Shown piece after piece: positions 38,021 through 52,012 of a stretch of DNA of 64,000 bases. This DNA comes from Eremophila alpestris peregrina. Lineage: Eukaryota; Chordata; Aves; Passeriformes; Alaudidae. Position 1 is the stretch's first letter, and the number at the start of each line of letters is the position of its first letter. The notes beneath the pieces are model-generated. The model did not search any database and was not told where the DNA came from. It was given only the letters and a program-made list of their open reading frames with translations. Both the position numbers and the translations under genes were made by a program. The stretch lies in NCBI GenBank assembly GCA_009792885.1, contig WMCF01000006.1, positions 6,336,028 to 6,400,027 of the forward strand, given 5' to 3'.

Positions 38021-38170
38021 CCTGTGTGTCTCCTTTGTTGTGCCCCGTGTGTCTGCCGTGTGCCTGCCGTGTGTCTCCCGTGCACTTGGGTGTTCCGTGT
38101 GCGTATCCCGTCTCCTGTGCGTCCTGTGTGTCCCGCGTGTGTCCTGTATGTGTCCCGTGTCCCGTCACAC
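37998..38170. repeat. Degenerate TG/CCC tandem array
   Basis: The plus strand consists of loosely repeated units such as CCGTGTGTCTG, CCGTGTGCCTG, CCGTGTGTCTC and CCTGTGTGTCC, roughly 10-12 bases each. It begins where the TMEM135 CpG island ends. It creates cysteine/valine-rich chance frames in all three plus frames. Confidence 0.75.
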
Positions 38171-38839
38171 ACCCGTCGCGACACGGGCACTTGTGTGCCT
38201 GTACAAAGCTATGTTTCTGTACTTGGTGTGGTCAGAATCGCAGCCGTACGGATTTGGGGATGTCTGCGGCGAGAGCCGCTCGCACGACTCGGCTATTCTC
38301 ATCGTGGTGGTGAGAGGTTTCAGTGTAGGGCAAAGAGCCTACGCTGAGCTCAGAATTAAAGGTCATCTGGCAGTTTGCTCGCCGCCTGTGACGGCAGCGA
38401 CATCTCCTTCAGCTCACTCCACCCGTGCAGCCCTGTTCCTTCTGGTTTTCCTGTCATTCCGCTTCTCCTGAGCCCCTGGATCATGTCAAACGTTCTGTTT
38501 CCTGTCTTAATTGGCGCGGCCTCCTCACGCACTTAGGGTCTGACTCCTGTGGTTGGAGTGTTTGCAGGCTGGCTGGAGAGATCTGTAAACTTGCTGGGAA
38601 GCAGATTGGCATCTGCGTGGGTCCACGTGCAGAACTGTGTACTAAGTGCAAAGTCTTCATAATAAGAAACTCTTTAATTACGAGCACAGCGATACCAGTA
38701 AAGTGAAAAAAATGCACACGTGCACGCACACACAACGTCTCGCGTGTCCCCTGTATCCTGTCATCCCCGCAGGGCTCGAGCAGAGGGAATGGCTCCCAGT
38801 GCCATAGCAGCGGGCGGGATGGCTGGCTAGGGAGATGAT

Positions 38840-39256
38840 TAATTCAGGTTTAAAGGGACCACTGGAGGTCATCTCATCCAAGCTCCCTTCTTAAGCAGTA
38901 TCCCCTGAAGCACATCACTCAGGATTGTGTCCAGGCAGCTTTTGGATATCTCCAGTGAGGGAGACTCCACAACCTCTCTGGGCAGCCTTTTCCAGTGCTC
39001 GGTCACTACACAGTAAAGAAGTTCTTCCTCAGGTTCAGCTGGAACTTCCTGTGCATCAGTTTCTGCCCATTGCCTCATGTCCTCTTGCTTGTCACCAAAA
39101 AGAAGAGCCTGGCTCCATCCTCTTGACACCCTTCCTTCAGATACTCATTGACATTGGTGAGGTCCCCTCTCAGTTTTCTTCAGGCTAAAGAGCCCCAGGT
39201 CCCTTAGCCTTTCCTCATATGAAAGATGCTTCAGTCCCCTAATCACCTTTGGACAT
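38840..39256 (-). mobile_element. CR1 LINE 3' end
   Basis: This is a clear CR1 copy in minus-strand sense. The frame at 38869-39129 contains VTEHWKRLPREVVESPSLEI, the hallmark C-terminal block of CR1 ORF2, here largely intact. The DNA (CTCCACAACCTCTCTGGGCA and neighbours) is close to the avian CR1 3' consensus. The 3' end lies near 38840, where the copy ends in AAACCTGAATTAATC on the minus strand, and the element is truncated at about 39256. It lies just upstream of the TMEM135 promoter. Confidence 0.92.
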
Positions 39257-42200
39257 GATGGAGTTTTTACAAAACCATGAAGGCAATGACTGATGACACA
39301 GTTACAGCTCAATTGCAAAACTGACATCTGGATCCAGCTTGAAATTTTGCTGATATTGAGACTGAAGGGGCAGTGTATATCAGGACCTGAGGATTTTATT
39401 TGTGTCTCTGTTAAACAACAGTTCACAAACACTCTGTCCTGTTGAAGCAAGTACACTCTGTATCTCTTGTTGCTGAGGTCAAGAAGAGATTGTTTCAAGA
39501 CCTAGATGGGACATACATCCTAAAGTCCATAGGAAGATCAGCAAACTAACCTCCAGTCAAATGCAGACTTAGAAGAGATCCACAGCAAGAAAATTCTGTC
39601 CTTTTACAGCCTGGCTCCAAAGAGTCCTGTTGAAGAGTTCACCTCACTGATCAGACTTGAGACCATCCTGTACCACTCCCAAAAAGATAAAGCAAATTTG
39701 TCGCTGATTTTGCAAACTCCTTTACTGTTCTTCCAAAGGATCTTGCTGTGGGTGTAAAAACATACTTGCATTTCAATTTTAGCAGCCCATAGATGGGTAG
39801 TTAGATGGTTCACAGAACTTGGGGCCACTGAGAGACTATTTGCAGGCTCACAACACATCTGCAGTAGGAGATCTTTGGCCTAAATAGTTCAATTATGCTA
39901 TTTCAGTCAAGCGTATCTGACCAACCAACCCTCTTTAGGCAGAACTGTCTATGACAGTTTGTATTTAAAATCTCGTAGAAGGCCCTAGAGATAACTTTAA
40001 ATTCAGCTTTAGTGCTGGGGTGCATATTCCCTGCAGCTGTGGCTGCCTCAGGGAGTGAATATTGCTGTGTGCTGACCCTCGCAGGGAAGCAGCCTTGGCA
40101 GTATAACCTGCTGCAGTGTTGTCTGGACTTTGGCTTGGACCTAGTGCCTTGCTTGCTGTTTTTGTAGTACTCTGTAAAACACTGCTTATGGTCAGAAAAG
40201 GCAATTATTGCCTAAGTTATGGATTCTGGCTCTCTTTGCTTGCATGTTTTGGCTTTGATAGTACTCTGGGCTTAAGGGTTGCTTGCTGCCTTGTATTTGT
40301 AGGCAGAGAGCTATGGCACATACAATGGCAATTGCACAAGCTGATGATTTCACGTGATCTGACACAAGTTTTTGCCGACAGTCCGAATTTTGGGACCACT
40401 TGCCCAGCTCAAGTTATGCAAAACTGGCAGAGAAGGATCCAACAAGATACTTTGTTCATTTGTGCAACACTCCTGTTCTGGCTGAAGAGTTGTCTGCTCA
40501 GAACTGAAGGCTTTTGCATGTCTCCTGTTGGGTCAGCTGAGGAAGATTCTCATAAAGAAAGCACAGTCCTGGACCTCGCTCTGGGCCCTTTTCCATGGAG
40601 TTGCAATACTCTGAGAAGAAGCCCTGGGGGTAAAGCCACGTGGGAATACTGCTGATGGTCCAATTGGCGTTGGATGCCACCCCAGGCTACTCTGTCCTGG
40701 GAAACCTACCCTTGATTGGAATAGGGACAAAAAAGTCTCAGAAAAGGATGAAATCTCATGAATTAAAATAAAACATTGAAGACCTTTACTTTTGCCCCAT
40801 AAGTACCCGGGGTTTTCAGGAATGCTCCTTGTTGCATGAATAAGGCTCTATACTGGGAATATAGCAGGGTGTGTCTATAATGTTGCCTAAACAAACACGA
40901 GTGGTGAATCCTGTGGCATAAAGCCAAGAGATGTGGCACACACTGTTCAGAGCTTGCCTTGTAATATCCAGGTGCCTTGGAGAGAACTACCCAGAGTAGT
41001 ACCGAAACCAAAGCCAGAGAGAGAGCTAATTGCCAAGCAACATGAATGGTAGGGAGTTGAGATTGCTCAGCTTAGTCCCTGGTCCTGGTAGCAGTGTCAA
41101 ATATACCAATGTGTCTGAATAAAAATGTAGGCTGACAAAAATATGAGCCTCATTAAACTGTTAACCCATGACAGACAGCAATGATGTCCCGGGCTCCACA
41201 CCTTTATTACAGAAGAGAGCAATCTGGCAGCATCTCACTGCATTGAAACTCTGTTCCTGTTGCCTGTGTGCCCATTTGCAGCTGGGTTAAAAAGCTGCAG
41301 CTTTCAGTACAAGTCCCTGGCCAGACTCACTCTTAGCAAGTTACATTAACTGATAGCACTACAATCCCTTAGTTTACCTATGCACATGGTAACTGATTGT
41401 ATTAGGGAGGCAGATGGCATGGGTAGCAATTGCTGAATGAAAAAAAGTACTCCCTTCCTTTCCAGGTTTTAGGGTCTCATAGTTTGGAACATTCTCTGCT
41501 GCTATCTTCAGCATCTGCTAAGTCTGGTATCTACAAATAAATTACATGTCTCATCCAATGAGAGTAACTGGAGGTGTGAAGTTGTTTCTCTTGCCTTCAC
41601 ACTGAGCAGTTATCAGGGTTAGAAAGTGGCCCAGCCAAGGCAGGGTGTTAAACAAATTGGAACAAAATGAGGCAGAAAAAAATAAACTGAGGAAAAAAGC
41701 CAACTAAGGGACTTGACATTTCAGGAGGCTTTGCCTTCCAAATGCATTGGGATCTGGGAAATCTTCTTTCTAAATATTTTTAAATATCAGAACAATCTGG
41801 AAACATTTTAACTTGGAAGAAATGCTATGCTTTGCCCTCTCCATTCCCTCCTGTTACTTTCCAGCTTGTGTGCTTTTTTTTTTGCTATTTGTTTTCTCCC
41901 TTGGGACAAGGGATCCAACTTTTCCCTGCTACTCATGCCATTCTCAGTTGCCTGTATTTTGGTTCTGGAAGTAACTTCTCTTGTCTGATAAGAAGTGCTC
42001 TTTCCACCAGTACAGTTTTTTCACTCATTTTCCTGTTTTTCCCATTCTTCCACTCTCATTGTTATTATCCCTCAGTTTGTTCTCCTGCCATCTGTGCAAT
42101 TGTCTCATGCCTCCATCATAAAATTTATGAAATCCAGACTGAAAAATAATCTGCTGCTAAAAAAGCTAGGGATTAAATTCATTCTTCTCCTTGGTCAGTG

Positions 42201-45200
42201 GTGACAATGTGTACATGCAGATATCTACTTCCTTCAGAAAACTGCATAGAAACTTGGAGATATTGCTCCAATCCCCATTTCTTCTCAAAATCCAGGACCA
42301 ATGGTGGGTACAATATAAGATTTGTTTCTTAAGAAATAAACCACAATCTTTTAGCATACGTCACTAGTACATGAAATGGCTGTATTGAATGGGAGTGAAT
42401 GGCCATTAATTGAGTGCATTTACTTTCCTCCAAGAAAAAATGGCCCTTTAAGAACTCCTTTTCATCCTTGTGCCTGAAACTACTTATGCTCTTAACCCAT
42501 TTTGCATTATTTGAAAAGAGATTCTCTTCTGGCTTGCAACCATGAATGCTCATTTTTTAGCAGGGGATAAGCTCAAAATACCCTTATGTTTGCTGATATT
42601 TCAAGGTAAAGGAATTATCTGGAAGTTTTCCCATTTTCCAAGATGTATTAATGTCCAAACTAAACATGGGATGGACTGTGGGATAATACCCTGTGAACAT
42701 TTTAATACACAAAATAATACCCCTATATTTATAAAATATGGATTTTTTTTCCAGACAAAAATGTTGCAGTCTTTCTTATAGAGGTACCAAGGATTACACT
42801 AAGAAAACAAAATCATAACATTCACCACACTGACTCTGTGAGCCAAACCAAGAGATGACATAGTGAGCCATATTCATGCTACTGGCATCAGTGAATTGTA
42901 CTTCAACTGTATTTAGCCTATGGTGTTGCTGTTCCTGGAGACAGTGATTTCTCCTTTCTAAATCAGGTGACAGGATTGGTCATTAAAGGCTAAACTAAGC
43001 CACTGCTTTCAGTACAGAAGGAATGAGAGGCAGTGCATGTGGATGAACCACCCCAAGAGCAGCCCGAAACAGCAACTGTGACTCTGCTGCTTCTTCACTG
43101 CTCTCCTGCTTTCCAGGAAAGTTCTGGGAAGTTTTCTGCAAAAAGCAGTCTTGCATCTTCTGGGTATCTCACCATACTCCTGTGCTTGAAACTCCCTTGT
43201 CCAGTCCCCTACCTTTGACTGAAACCAGTACAACACAGCTTTACACCACCCAAAGAGACCTAATCTTTTCTGGTGTTGTCAAAAGGCATGGCTGCCTGTG
43301 CTCTACAGTCACAGTGCTGTGTCTAGAGTTTATGTCCTTCCTCTGCCATCCTCTTGTCTTGATGTTTATCAAATTGAGCAGTCAGGAAAGACCTGTCCCA
43401 CATAGCTTCAAGGTCCTTCATTTCTGCCTACTAGGTGGGGGCAGCAGCCTTCAAACATGCAGGTGATAATCACCTTTCCAAAACCATGGGTGGGAAGGGT
43501 GGGAGCAACTGGGATTTCACTCTGCTGCACACAGGGAGCTCAGGGGCAGCATCAGATGGATCTCCACTCCTAAAAAGGTCCAAGAACTGAAGTAGAACTC
43601 TGAACCTCTATTATCTGTGACACCTGATAGCCAATTCACTCTCTGGCACTTTTCTGGGGCCTTTTGAAGGATATCTGAGAACAATATTTTATAGAGAGGT
43701 CTGGCCCTAAGTAGGATAGATGCCAGCCAGTCATTGTCATTTGCCTGTAGGAGCAGCGGTGAGTGGTGGGCTGTTCTTCAGCAGCATCAATGCCAACCAT
43801 CTTTCAGAAAATAGGAGAGAAAAAGGAGACAAGAGTGAACAATTGCATCCTCAAATAAAAACTTCTGTTTGCCACTCCCAACTTTTTTGAGGTCATTATT
43901 GAGACCTAATTTATTCTTCAAACACAAGCATTTTTTCAGTCATGACCTTAAAAAAATACTCAGAAGGTACATTGTTTTTTTTTTTTTTGGAGCTTCTAGT
44001 GTGCTTAAAGCTTCTGTAATAAAACTGACTGTCCATCAAGCTGGGCTGCTGAGGCCAAAGACAGAAATGTAATTATTCTAAAGCAATTGAGCACCCAACA
44101 GCTCCTTTAAAAATTAATGATAGCTTCTAGGAAATCAGCACTTTTGAAAAGGCTTTCAATTTAAGCCTGATTTCCTTTTTTTCCAGAAGAATAATGAACA
44201 ATAAATTTTAGCTATGTAGTTGTCAAACATTCATGTTGAAATGGCCTCAGGACTCTGATCACTCGTGCTGCCAGCACTTGGATGTCACAGCAGTGGAATT
44301 CAAGAGCCTAAGTAGCAACTCCTGAACTACTTTGTTTTTCAGGTTTATATTTTCAAATAGCCAGTGATTTTATGTTATCCTGGGTTAGTAAACTTCATTG
44401 CTCTTCAGCAGGACTGTGGATGTCTAAAGCTGTGAGCAGAGTGAGTGGCTCAGAGGAGGCTCTTTGCTGCTCCCTTTCCCTTTATTTTCCATCTTTGCTG
44501 CCAGTTGTCTTGAAAGTGCTTTAAATTCCAAATTAAAGAAACAACACACCCATGATTACTATTAGATTTTGAAATACCGTGTTTAGGTGGGAAGATGTAG
44601 CTTTAGACATCCACATTTGGACCTCCTGTCAAAAACTGAGGCAGTGTAAAAAACAATTGTGTATTTGATGGACTGTAACATCAGACTCTTGGTTGGTTGG
44701 TTCCTCTCTGCTGAACCAAGGTTTGTCAGAGTATATGAACAAGAATCAAGGAAATAAGTTGAAGCAAACTAGTTAAAACTCTCAAAAAATTTTAAACATA
44801 GAAGCATTCAGAGAACAAAACCTTCTTTTCAGCATCTCTGGTTCATTCCTAGAAGTTATTTCTAAATTTTCTGCTCAATCACTTGAGGAAGTCACTAAAG
44901 CATAGCAACATCACAGTGTCCCTGGGAAAAAAAAGGCAGCAAAGAGCCTTGAGAAAACTCTGAATAATGCAGAAAGCAAGAACAAATGTTTTATATATGT
45001 GGTATTGTTAAAACTCTCCACGGCATAAATACAATAAACAATAGCAAAGAATAGGATATTTCTGTTTGTTTCCCCACACTTGAGATGACCTAACCTACCT
45101 CAAGCATGGTTCCACTTTGGGACTTGTGAGTTATTTGATCAGTCCAAACTTGTGAAAATAAACACTATTATTCTACTGTTTTACATTCTTTTGTTCTCTG

Positions 45201-48200
45201 TAAATAGACTGAGAACTAGCAAAGTAAATTATAATAAAATACAAATCAAAACAAAAACTGCTGATAGAGCAGAAACAACACAAGGAGAAAAAATTGTAAT
45301 AAACACAGAAATAGTGAAGTTAAATACTCATCACAGAGAACAGCTCTGTGTGCTCCAGATGATTTTGTCACTGTCTTATGGTTGAGTTCTGATCTCATTT
45401 ACGGACACCTCCTGCAGAGACTTCCTCATGCTAACCCTGGCATGGCCAAGAGAAAAATCTAACATCTTTGGGTCAGTATTTTCAGAGAACCCTGTGGAGT
45501 TAGATCTTCATGTTTCATTGGATTTCAGGGCAGGTTGAACACCTAACTTTGTGTCTCTGAAAAAATCTCCTTGTAAAGTCATAGGCCATTTCTTTGGCCC
45601 TACCTATATTTTCTTCCAGACAGTATTTTCTAGTGTTTTATTCTAGTTGTAAGTAAATGCTGTGGGGGCTATATTAGTATCTGCAGATCCAGCTAGAAGA
45701 GATGAACTTGACTGTAAATTCTTTATTAAGAAGAGATTTGCTCTCTGGGCCCTAGGCCCAAAACTCCATCCATGCCTCTCTGTGGCAGTGACATCTTGAA
45801 GACATGTCTTGCAGATCATTTAATGTCCAGATTTGTGCACATCATGTGTTAAGAATTACTGTTGTTCATAAAAGCAATGCTAGGACTTTCATCACTCCCT
45901 GAGAGAAGTAATTTTGCAGCCTGATATATGTCACTGTTGGAAGGCTTCTCTCAATATTTTTATAGAGGTTTTTAGCACTGGAAGACTCTGAAGATAGAGA
46001 GCAGAAAGCTCACTGCATTGGCTAGAGCTCAGTATGCCTGTGCATAGAGATGAGGTAACTGGTCAGACATGGTATCATTTTACATTCCTGTCCCACACCA
46101 GAAAAGCACCTTCCTTCTTTATCCTATTTATAGAAAATAGAAGAATTTACTTGGTTCTTTTTTTGGACAAGAAATGTAATGTTAATGTTTTATACAGATC
46201 TCTTTGGTCAAAAGCCCAGGAGGGAATCAATGCAGCCCTGGCTGGGAGAGCATGCTGCCCCTAAAAAGAAGGCAGTAAGGGTGGTTAATGTTCTGATGTC
46301 CACAAATATCCAAATTCTGTCACAATGCCAAAAAAAGAGGATTAACCCAAACGACATAGTTCAAGTAAGTTCCCTCATAGAAGAACTTAAGCAAACTTCA
46401 TATGTGAAATCATAATGTATGCAAGAAATTATACCTCCTTCTGGCACTCCCACACCCACTGAACTGCATCCATCTCTGCTTAGAGAGAAAAATGCAAAAA
46501 TAGCACAGAAAAGCATATTTTCAGATGATGAAGTGAAATTTTAAGTTAACTAAATAGCCCAGTTTAAAAGAGTATGCAGCTTTTACCAATGCATAGAGGA
46601 GTTATAATTACTGATGACCCAAAAAAAGAGTTTACAGGCTTACCAGAAGCTCATTGTCACAAAACAAATGCCATTTAACATTCTGCATCTAAGTTTGCTT
46701 TAGCTTAAGAAAGTAAATCCATGTTTTACCAATACTACTTTCCAGAAGGGTTCCTCTTTTCCCTTGTGTCTACTCAACAAATGATCTCTGGAAATGCTGG
46801 CTATTTACTTACAGAAATCATGTTCTTGGGACCCAGTTCATCCTATCATAATTCAAAGGCTGGAGGTGCATGGTGTTATGTTTTATGTGCAAGTCTTATA
46901 ATAAAGATGTCAAAATGATCCCCATGTCTGGCTGAAGAATATTTATCCTACGGTCATGCACTGTTGCCCAAGGGTTCTTGCATAAATTCTTCCTTAATCC
47001 TCACTCTCCCATTTAACTTGAGCCTATGTTAGTTCCTCTTACCTTTACCCAGATGCCTGAAGGAGCTAAGGAATTAGATACACATCCTGAGCTCCTTTGA
47101 TAGTCAAGGGAGAGTGAAGCATCTCCAGTGCAGCCACCTTAGATCTGAACTGGAATCTCAATTACCTTCTCTGTCTGCCTTCATGGTATTCCATGGAGAC
47201 AAATCTAGCACCCTCAGAACTTATCAAAAATTATATCCCTACATCAGGTGCACAGGAAGGAGAGGCAGGCTTTGGGGCAGGACAGAGAGGGTCACTGGCC
47301 TTGGCAGTGGTTCCTTCCATTGCAGCCATCTTGGCAAGGTGGCAAAGAGAGCCTTTGAGAGCCTTTCCTGCAGGATTAAAACATTCTACCCCAGCCTCAA
47401 GAACGAGATTAACTGGAAGAGTGGCTTTTGTCTAAATTTGGCACCCAATTCTTCACTGCTTTGCCCCATATGATGACAGCAAAGGGGTTTGTTTGTGTGT
47501 TGATCTTCTTTTAAACCAATTTCTTCATATATCTGAAGTGATTTTAGATCAAAAATTGAATAACCTTGCCTCAATACAGCACCATGCCCAGTTGTGGCTC
47601 AAAAATTTCATATTTGGGAAATAATTTGCTTTAGTTTTACTTGAGGAGTATTTAGCTTAGATGGCAGCTTTCTTATGTTTTTATGCACATTTTTAGGAGT
47701 TTTCTTTTTATATTTTTCATAATTCCCCAAGGATGTGTGTACAGTGTCAACAGTACTGAAAGACATGAACTTTTACTGTAAGGAACTGAAATATCATGGT
47801 AATCTAGTTTTCATGGTAATTTGGCCCATGGAAGTCTCTCCCAGGAATACAAATGTCTGAGAAAAACGGAATTCACATAAACTCTCATTATTTTCTAAGT
47901 TAATGTATGAGTCTGTGGGGAAATAGATGAATTGTCAGCCTCCAAATATAAATTACACTGCCCAAGAAGGAAAGATCGGTACATACTCAAATTCCAGATC
48001 CAGTAATAATAAAAATAATATTCAGCATTAGTTCCATTGATAACAAAACCTCAGTACAGTGCAAAAATACCACCGTGATCAGCACAGCATAAAAGAATAA
48101 GGGTGCGGTTCCCTCACAGCTGAAGCCAAACTAAGCTGATCTGTTTCCTCTCGTGGTCACACCACCCCTCCTTGTCATCACAGCACTATTTATTTTATTT

Positions 48201-51200
48201 TGTTAGTTTTCTAACAATTAGTACCTGGACCTACCCTGCCCTGCCAAGGAGTCAGAGGAGGAGAACATATGTACAAAGTGTAAGGTGGGTTGCACTCCAC
48301 ACAATCACCTGCAGGCATGCAAGGAACATAAGGAAAATGTAGATGAGCAGCAAAGCCTTCTGCACAAGACAGAATGGCATTATTTGTGCTTAGACTAATG
48401 TGAAAGTCCTTTGGTTTGTGTAACAGTAATCCATATGATTAACTTGCCAGCTTGGATAGAAATTAGGAAACCTGTTTGCCAAAGACTTGCCAAACCAGTC
48501 CTTCTCACTGTCTGTTATGACATTTATGTGTTTGTCTTCCTGTGAATGTAGCACTGCTTTAAGTAGATAGGAATAGGTAAAGAAAAAGAAAAGCTATGAA
48601 TGTCATATACAAAATGGTTAATGGAAGAGCAGGTCTGTCTCTATGAGAAAGGGGAATAAACTATCATAGAAGGGAAAGTAAAATAAAGCGGATATCTTTT
48701 GCAATTACATGCTTTCTGGGTGTATAAATACATTAACAAAAACTCATCTCCTTAAGTGAAAGAATTATGCAGCTCTCAAGCTGAATGCATTCTGTAATCA
48801 TTTAAAGAGAAAACAACCACAAATAAATTAAAATTTTTTGAAAGTTAGAAAAAAATAAAAGAATTGCAGTGGAGCCAGGAATGTGGAAATAATTAGCACT
48901 CAGTAACTGTGTTTTAAATGGCCCGCAAAGTGAAGAATAGTGCCACTGTAAACTGGGCAGTCCAGCTAGAACTGGAAGACTAAGTACAGCTGCTTATTTT
49001 AAAGCTCTCTGTGATTCCATGAGGACCTGGAGGCAGTCGTGTGTATAACTTAAAGCCACGTTACTGGTGCATGACGCGGCTCCAGAGAGCACCACCAACA
49101 GCCCGTATCCTCACTGGGACGGGTTTCACCCCTGTGTCCAGTTCCCCCTTTGTGCATTCACAGGCACCACAGAAGCACTGTGCATGCAGCAGACTTCACC
49201 TCCTGGCAGATGTGGAGTTTCTTTCCCAGGAGAATGACCCCACCGCCTGCCGAACACAATACAAAGAAGGGTTTTTTCCAGCCGTGCCCTGCAAGTCAAT
49301 ACTTGCTGTTATGTAACTAAACACAGCATATCAGCTCACATAGCCTTTTTAATGGGGAAAAATAGTACGTTTTAAGATTTGTGGCCAGATTCATCACACG
49401 CCTGACAGCTCTGTGCTGCTCCAATGACACAGAACAGCTTTCAGCCTGCAACAGCAGATTGATTAAACCAGCTTGTCATGGTATCACTGGAGCAGTGCAA
49501 ACCAGTTGAAGCATAACAGTAAAACTACCTTCTCAGCTTTGATTTTGAGGGATTGATATCTCAGCCTGATATAACTTCCAAAGATAAAAAATATAATGGA
49601 TTGATTCATTAATGTCCAAGTTTAAAAGCTTGATATTTACTTATTTGGTACTAAGGGAATTAATTCAAGTGTTTGAAATCTTTGTGTTTACTTCTTGGTT
49701 AATATATTTGAGGAGAAAGCACTGTAGGATGATTTCTAAAAAATCTGTCCCCCTGTGTCCATAAGCATGTTTGTGTCATGTTGGTGACAGCTGGATGTGA
49801 AGACCAGGACTGAGTGCAAACTGGATGAGTTAGGAGCAGTAAGTTATCTCAAAGTCTCACATAAGGCAGAAAGAGTCCTTCTTAAGTCAGGTCCACTGAA
49901 ATTTGCTTCACAGAACGTGCAAAATGACACTGAAAGCCAAGTACAATGTTGCTTATGGACAGCAAACACACAGGAAATAACCTCTGATGCTGCCATAGAA
50001 TTAAAGCAAAACAGGATGCAGAAAGGTTTAGTGGGAAAGATGACTCTGCAAAAAGGAAGCTGAGCCTTATTTATAAAGCAAGATTCATGACCTCTCAGGG
50101 AGGGAGAAATCAGCCTGTCATTTTCTACCGTGGCTAAATCACGCCTCATGAGCAATCAGTCTATTATTTCCAAAGTTTTCAGGCTAATTTGCTATTGTGA
50201 AATGAAATGTCTTCAAACGATACAAAAAGTGCATTCCTCCTTCAGGATTGCACCCTGCACATGCCAAATCTGGAGCTATAAATCCAAGCTATTTTGAACT
50301 TATCTGAGCATTAAAAAAAAAAAAGGGGCCTCCAAACAATTTTCTGAGAAGAAAACTGTTCATCAGTTTCCAGAAAAAAAATCATCATTTGGGCTAAGGT
50401 CAATGTGGGAAATTCAAGCCAAAATGTGAGTTTCTGAGCATTAGAGAAGTAATGGTGAGCAGCAGTTTAAACTGAAATTCATTCTGAGAGACAAAAACAT
50501 TAATTCCAAAGTTCATGCTGAGTTTTGCCTCCACCATGGCAAAAAGCCTACTAATTTTCCTAAAGGAAAAAGATGTTCTTGAAACTGGTCATGCTCTGTA
50601 GCATGTATCTCTGCAGCAGAGCTTTCCTGAGAAGTTTGTCAATATTAGGCAAGGAAAGAGGGCAGGGTTTTTTGGATGGGATTTTTATTTTAGCAAAAAA
50701 TGTTATAAACGTGGATATAACATGAAAAATTTACTGTGCAAATGTTTTTGTCTCACTAGATCCTGAGAGTGACTTTGCCTCACAGCTCCTTGCCTGTTCT
50801 GCTAATCTGGTTGGAGAGGTATATCAATCTGAGTTATATGAGGAAAGAGGTTTTTGGAAAACTGTTTAAAATTTTTTAAAAATTGAAATTATTCTTAAAG
50901 TTAAAAAGATAAATACCTGCGTGAAAAAAACCCCAAAAAACTAACACATAGACAAAGTGACCTAAGTGGCTTTTATATGGGCATGTCATATTATGAGATT
51001 TATGGATTTGCTCCCTGTTCCCCATGGAACATTGTGTGTGATACCTCTGTGCCACCTGGATTTCTAACCCCACCCACCATCTGAGAAATCCTCTTGTATT
51101 GTCGAATGTTTTGATGCTATCTAAATGCAAAGGATTTCTCAAAATTATGCATATTAAGTAGCACTGAAATTTCCTGTTTACAGTGCTATAAAACCAAGTT

Positions 51201-51739
51201 CTGAGGTCTCTGTGCAAACCAAATATTGACTTTTAAGGGTCATGGAGCAACTATTGACCCAAATTGGCATGCAAGGAATTACACATCTGAATCTAGATAT
51301 GGGATCTGTGTTCCTGCTTAGCTGCACCGAAGTACCTTAAAGAAATTACAGTCACAACTGCTTGAAAACAGAGATTCACAGCCTGTCAGGAGCTCTAGAC
51401 ACACTGCTGATATTGTCTGGGTCTCCCTTTGCACAGAGAGCTGGCTCACTGAGACACCGAGGGCAGAAACTTAAACAGAGTCTTCTGACAGTATCAGAAG
51501 CCAAATCCCATTGGGTCAGGCCTGCAGAAGGATTCTGCAGTGCTCTATGGCAGGCAAATTTGCACATAATATACACTTTATTTTAAAGTCTGGGACAAGT
51601 CCTGCCCCACTGAGATCAGTGTTGATTGATTCAACTGAATACTAGTGCCACAATGTGCACCACCTTGTGCACTGGTGTTACCTGTATCTGCTCCCCACAA
51701 TTACCTGAAGCCACGTCGGCGGCAGCCTCTTCTCCCAGT
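39257..51739. other. Intergenic region between TMEM135 and FZD4, left part
   Basis: About 12.5 kb with no gene that I can support. The longest frame without a repeat assignment (40116-40655 plus, 179 codons) has hydrophobic segments but no recognisable domain, no CpG island and no conserved motif. The 40000-41160 stretch has a feel of old LTR DNA with AATAAA signals, but I found no duplicated ends. The rest is AT-rich unique-looking sequence with poly-A or poly-T runs (for example 43975-43988). Confidence 0.7.
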
Positions 51740-52012
51740 GAACAACAGAAAAACAGGAAATGGCCTCAAGTTGCACCATGGGAGGTTTAGATTAGATATC
51801 AGGAAAAAATACTTTGCTGAAGAGGTGATCAAGCACTGGAACAGGCTGCTCAAGGAAGTGATGGAATCAGCATTCCTGGAAGTGTCCAAAAACATGTAAA
51901 TGTGGCACTTAAGGATGTGGTTTAGTGATGGTTTTAGCTTGGCAGTGCTGGGATAGTGCTTGCACTTAATGATCTTCTCCAACTTATATGTCTCTGTCAT
52001 TCTATGAATACT
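51740..52012 (+). mobile_element. CR1 LINE 3' end
   Basis: The plus-strand frame contains GRFRLDIRKKYFAEEVIKHW followed by NRLLKEVMESAFLEVSKN, matching the CR1 ORF2 C-terminal block. It then reads through the 3' untranslated part (GATCTTCTCCAACTTATATG) and ends at the typical CATTCTATGA tail unit near 52010. It is 5' truncated and carries a stop after SKNM. Confidence 0.9.

Noticed and set aside
37649..38471. Several overlapping 100-195-codon frames on both strands near the TMEM135 promoter.
   Set aside because: They overlap in different frames of CpG-island and TG-repeat DNA, with Arg/Ala/Pro or Cys/Val bias typical of non-coding GC-rich sequence.
40116..40655. 179-codon plus-strand frame with hydrophobic segments.
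   Set aside because: No recognisable family, no CpG island and no splice support. Likely old repeat DNA.
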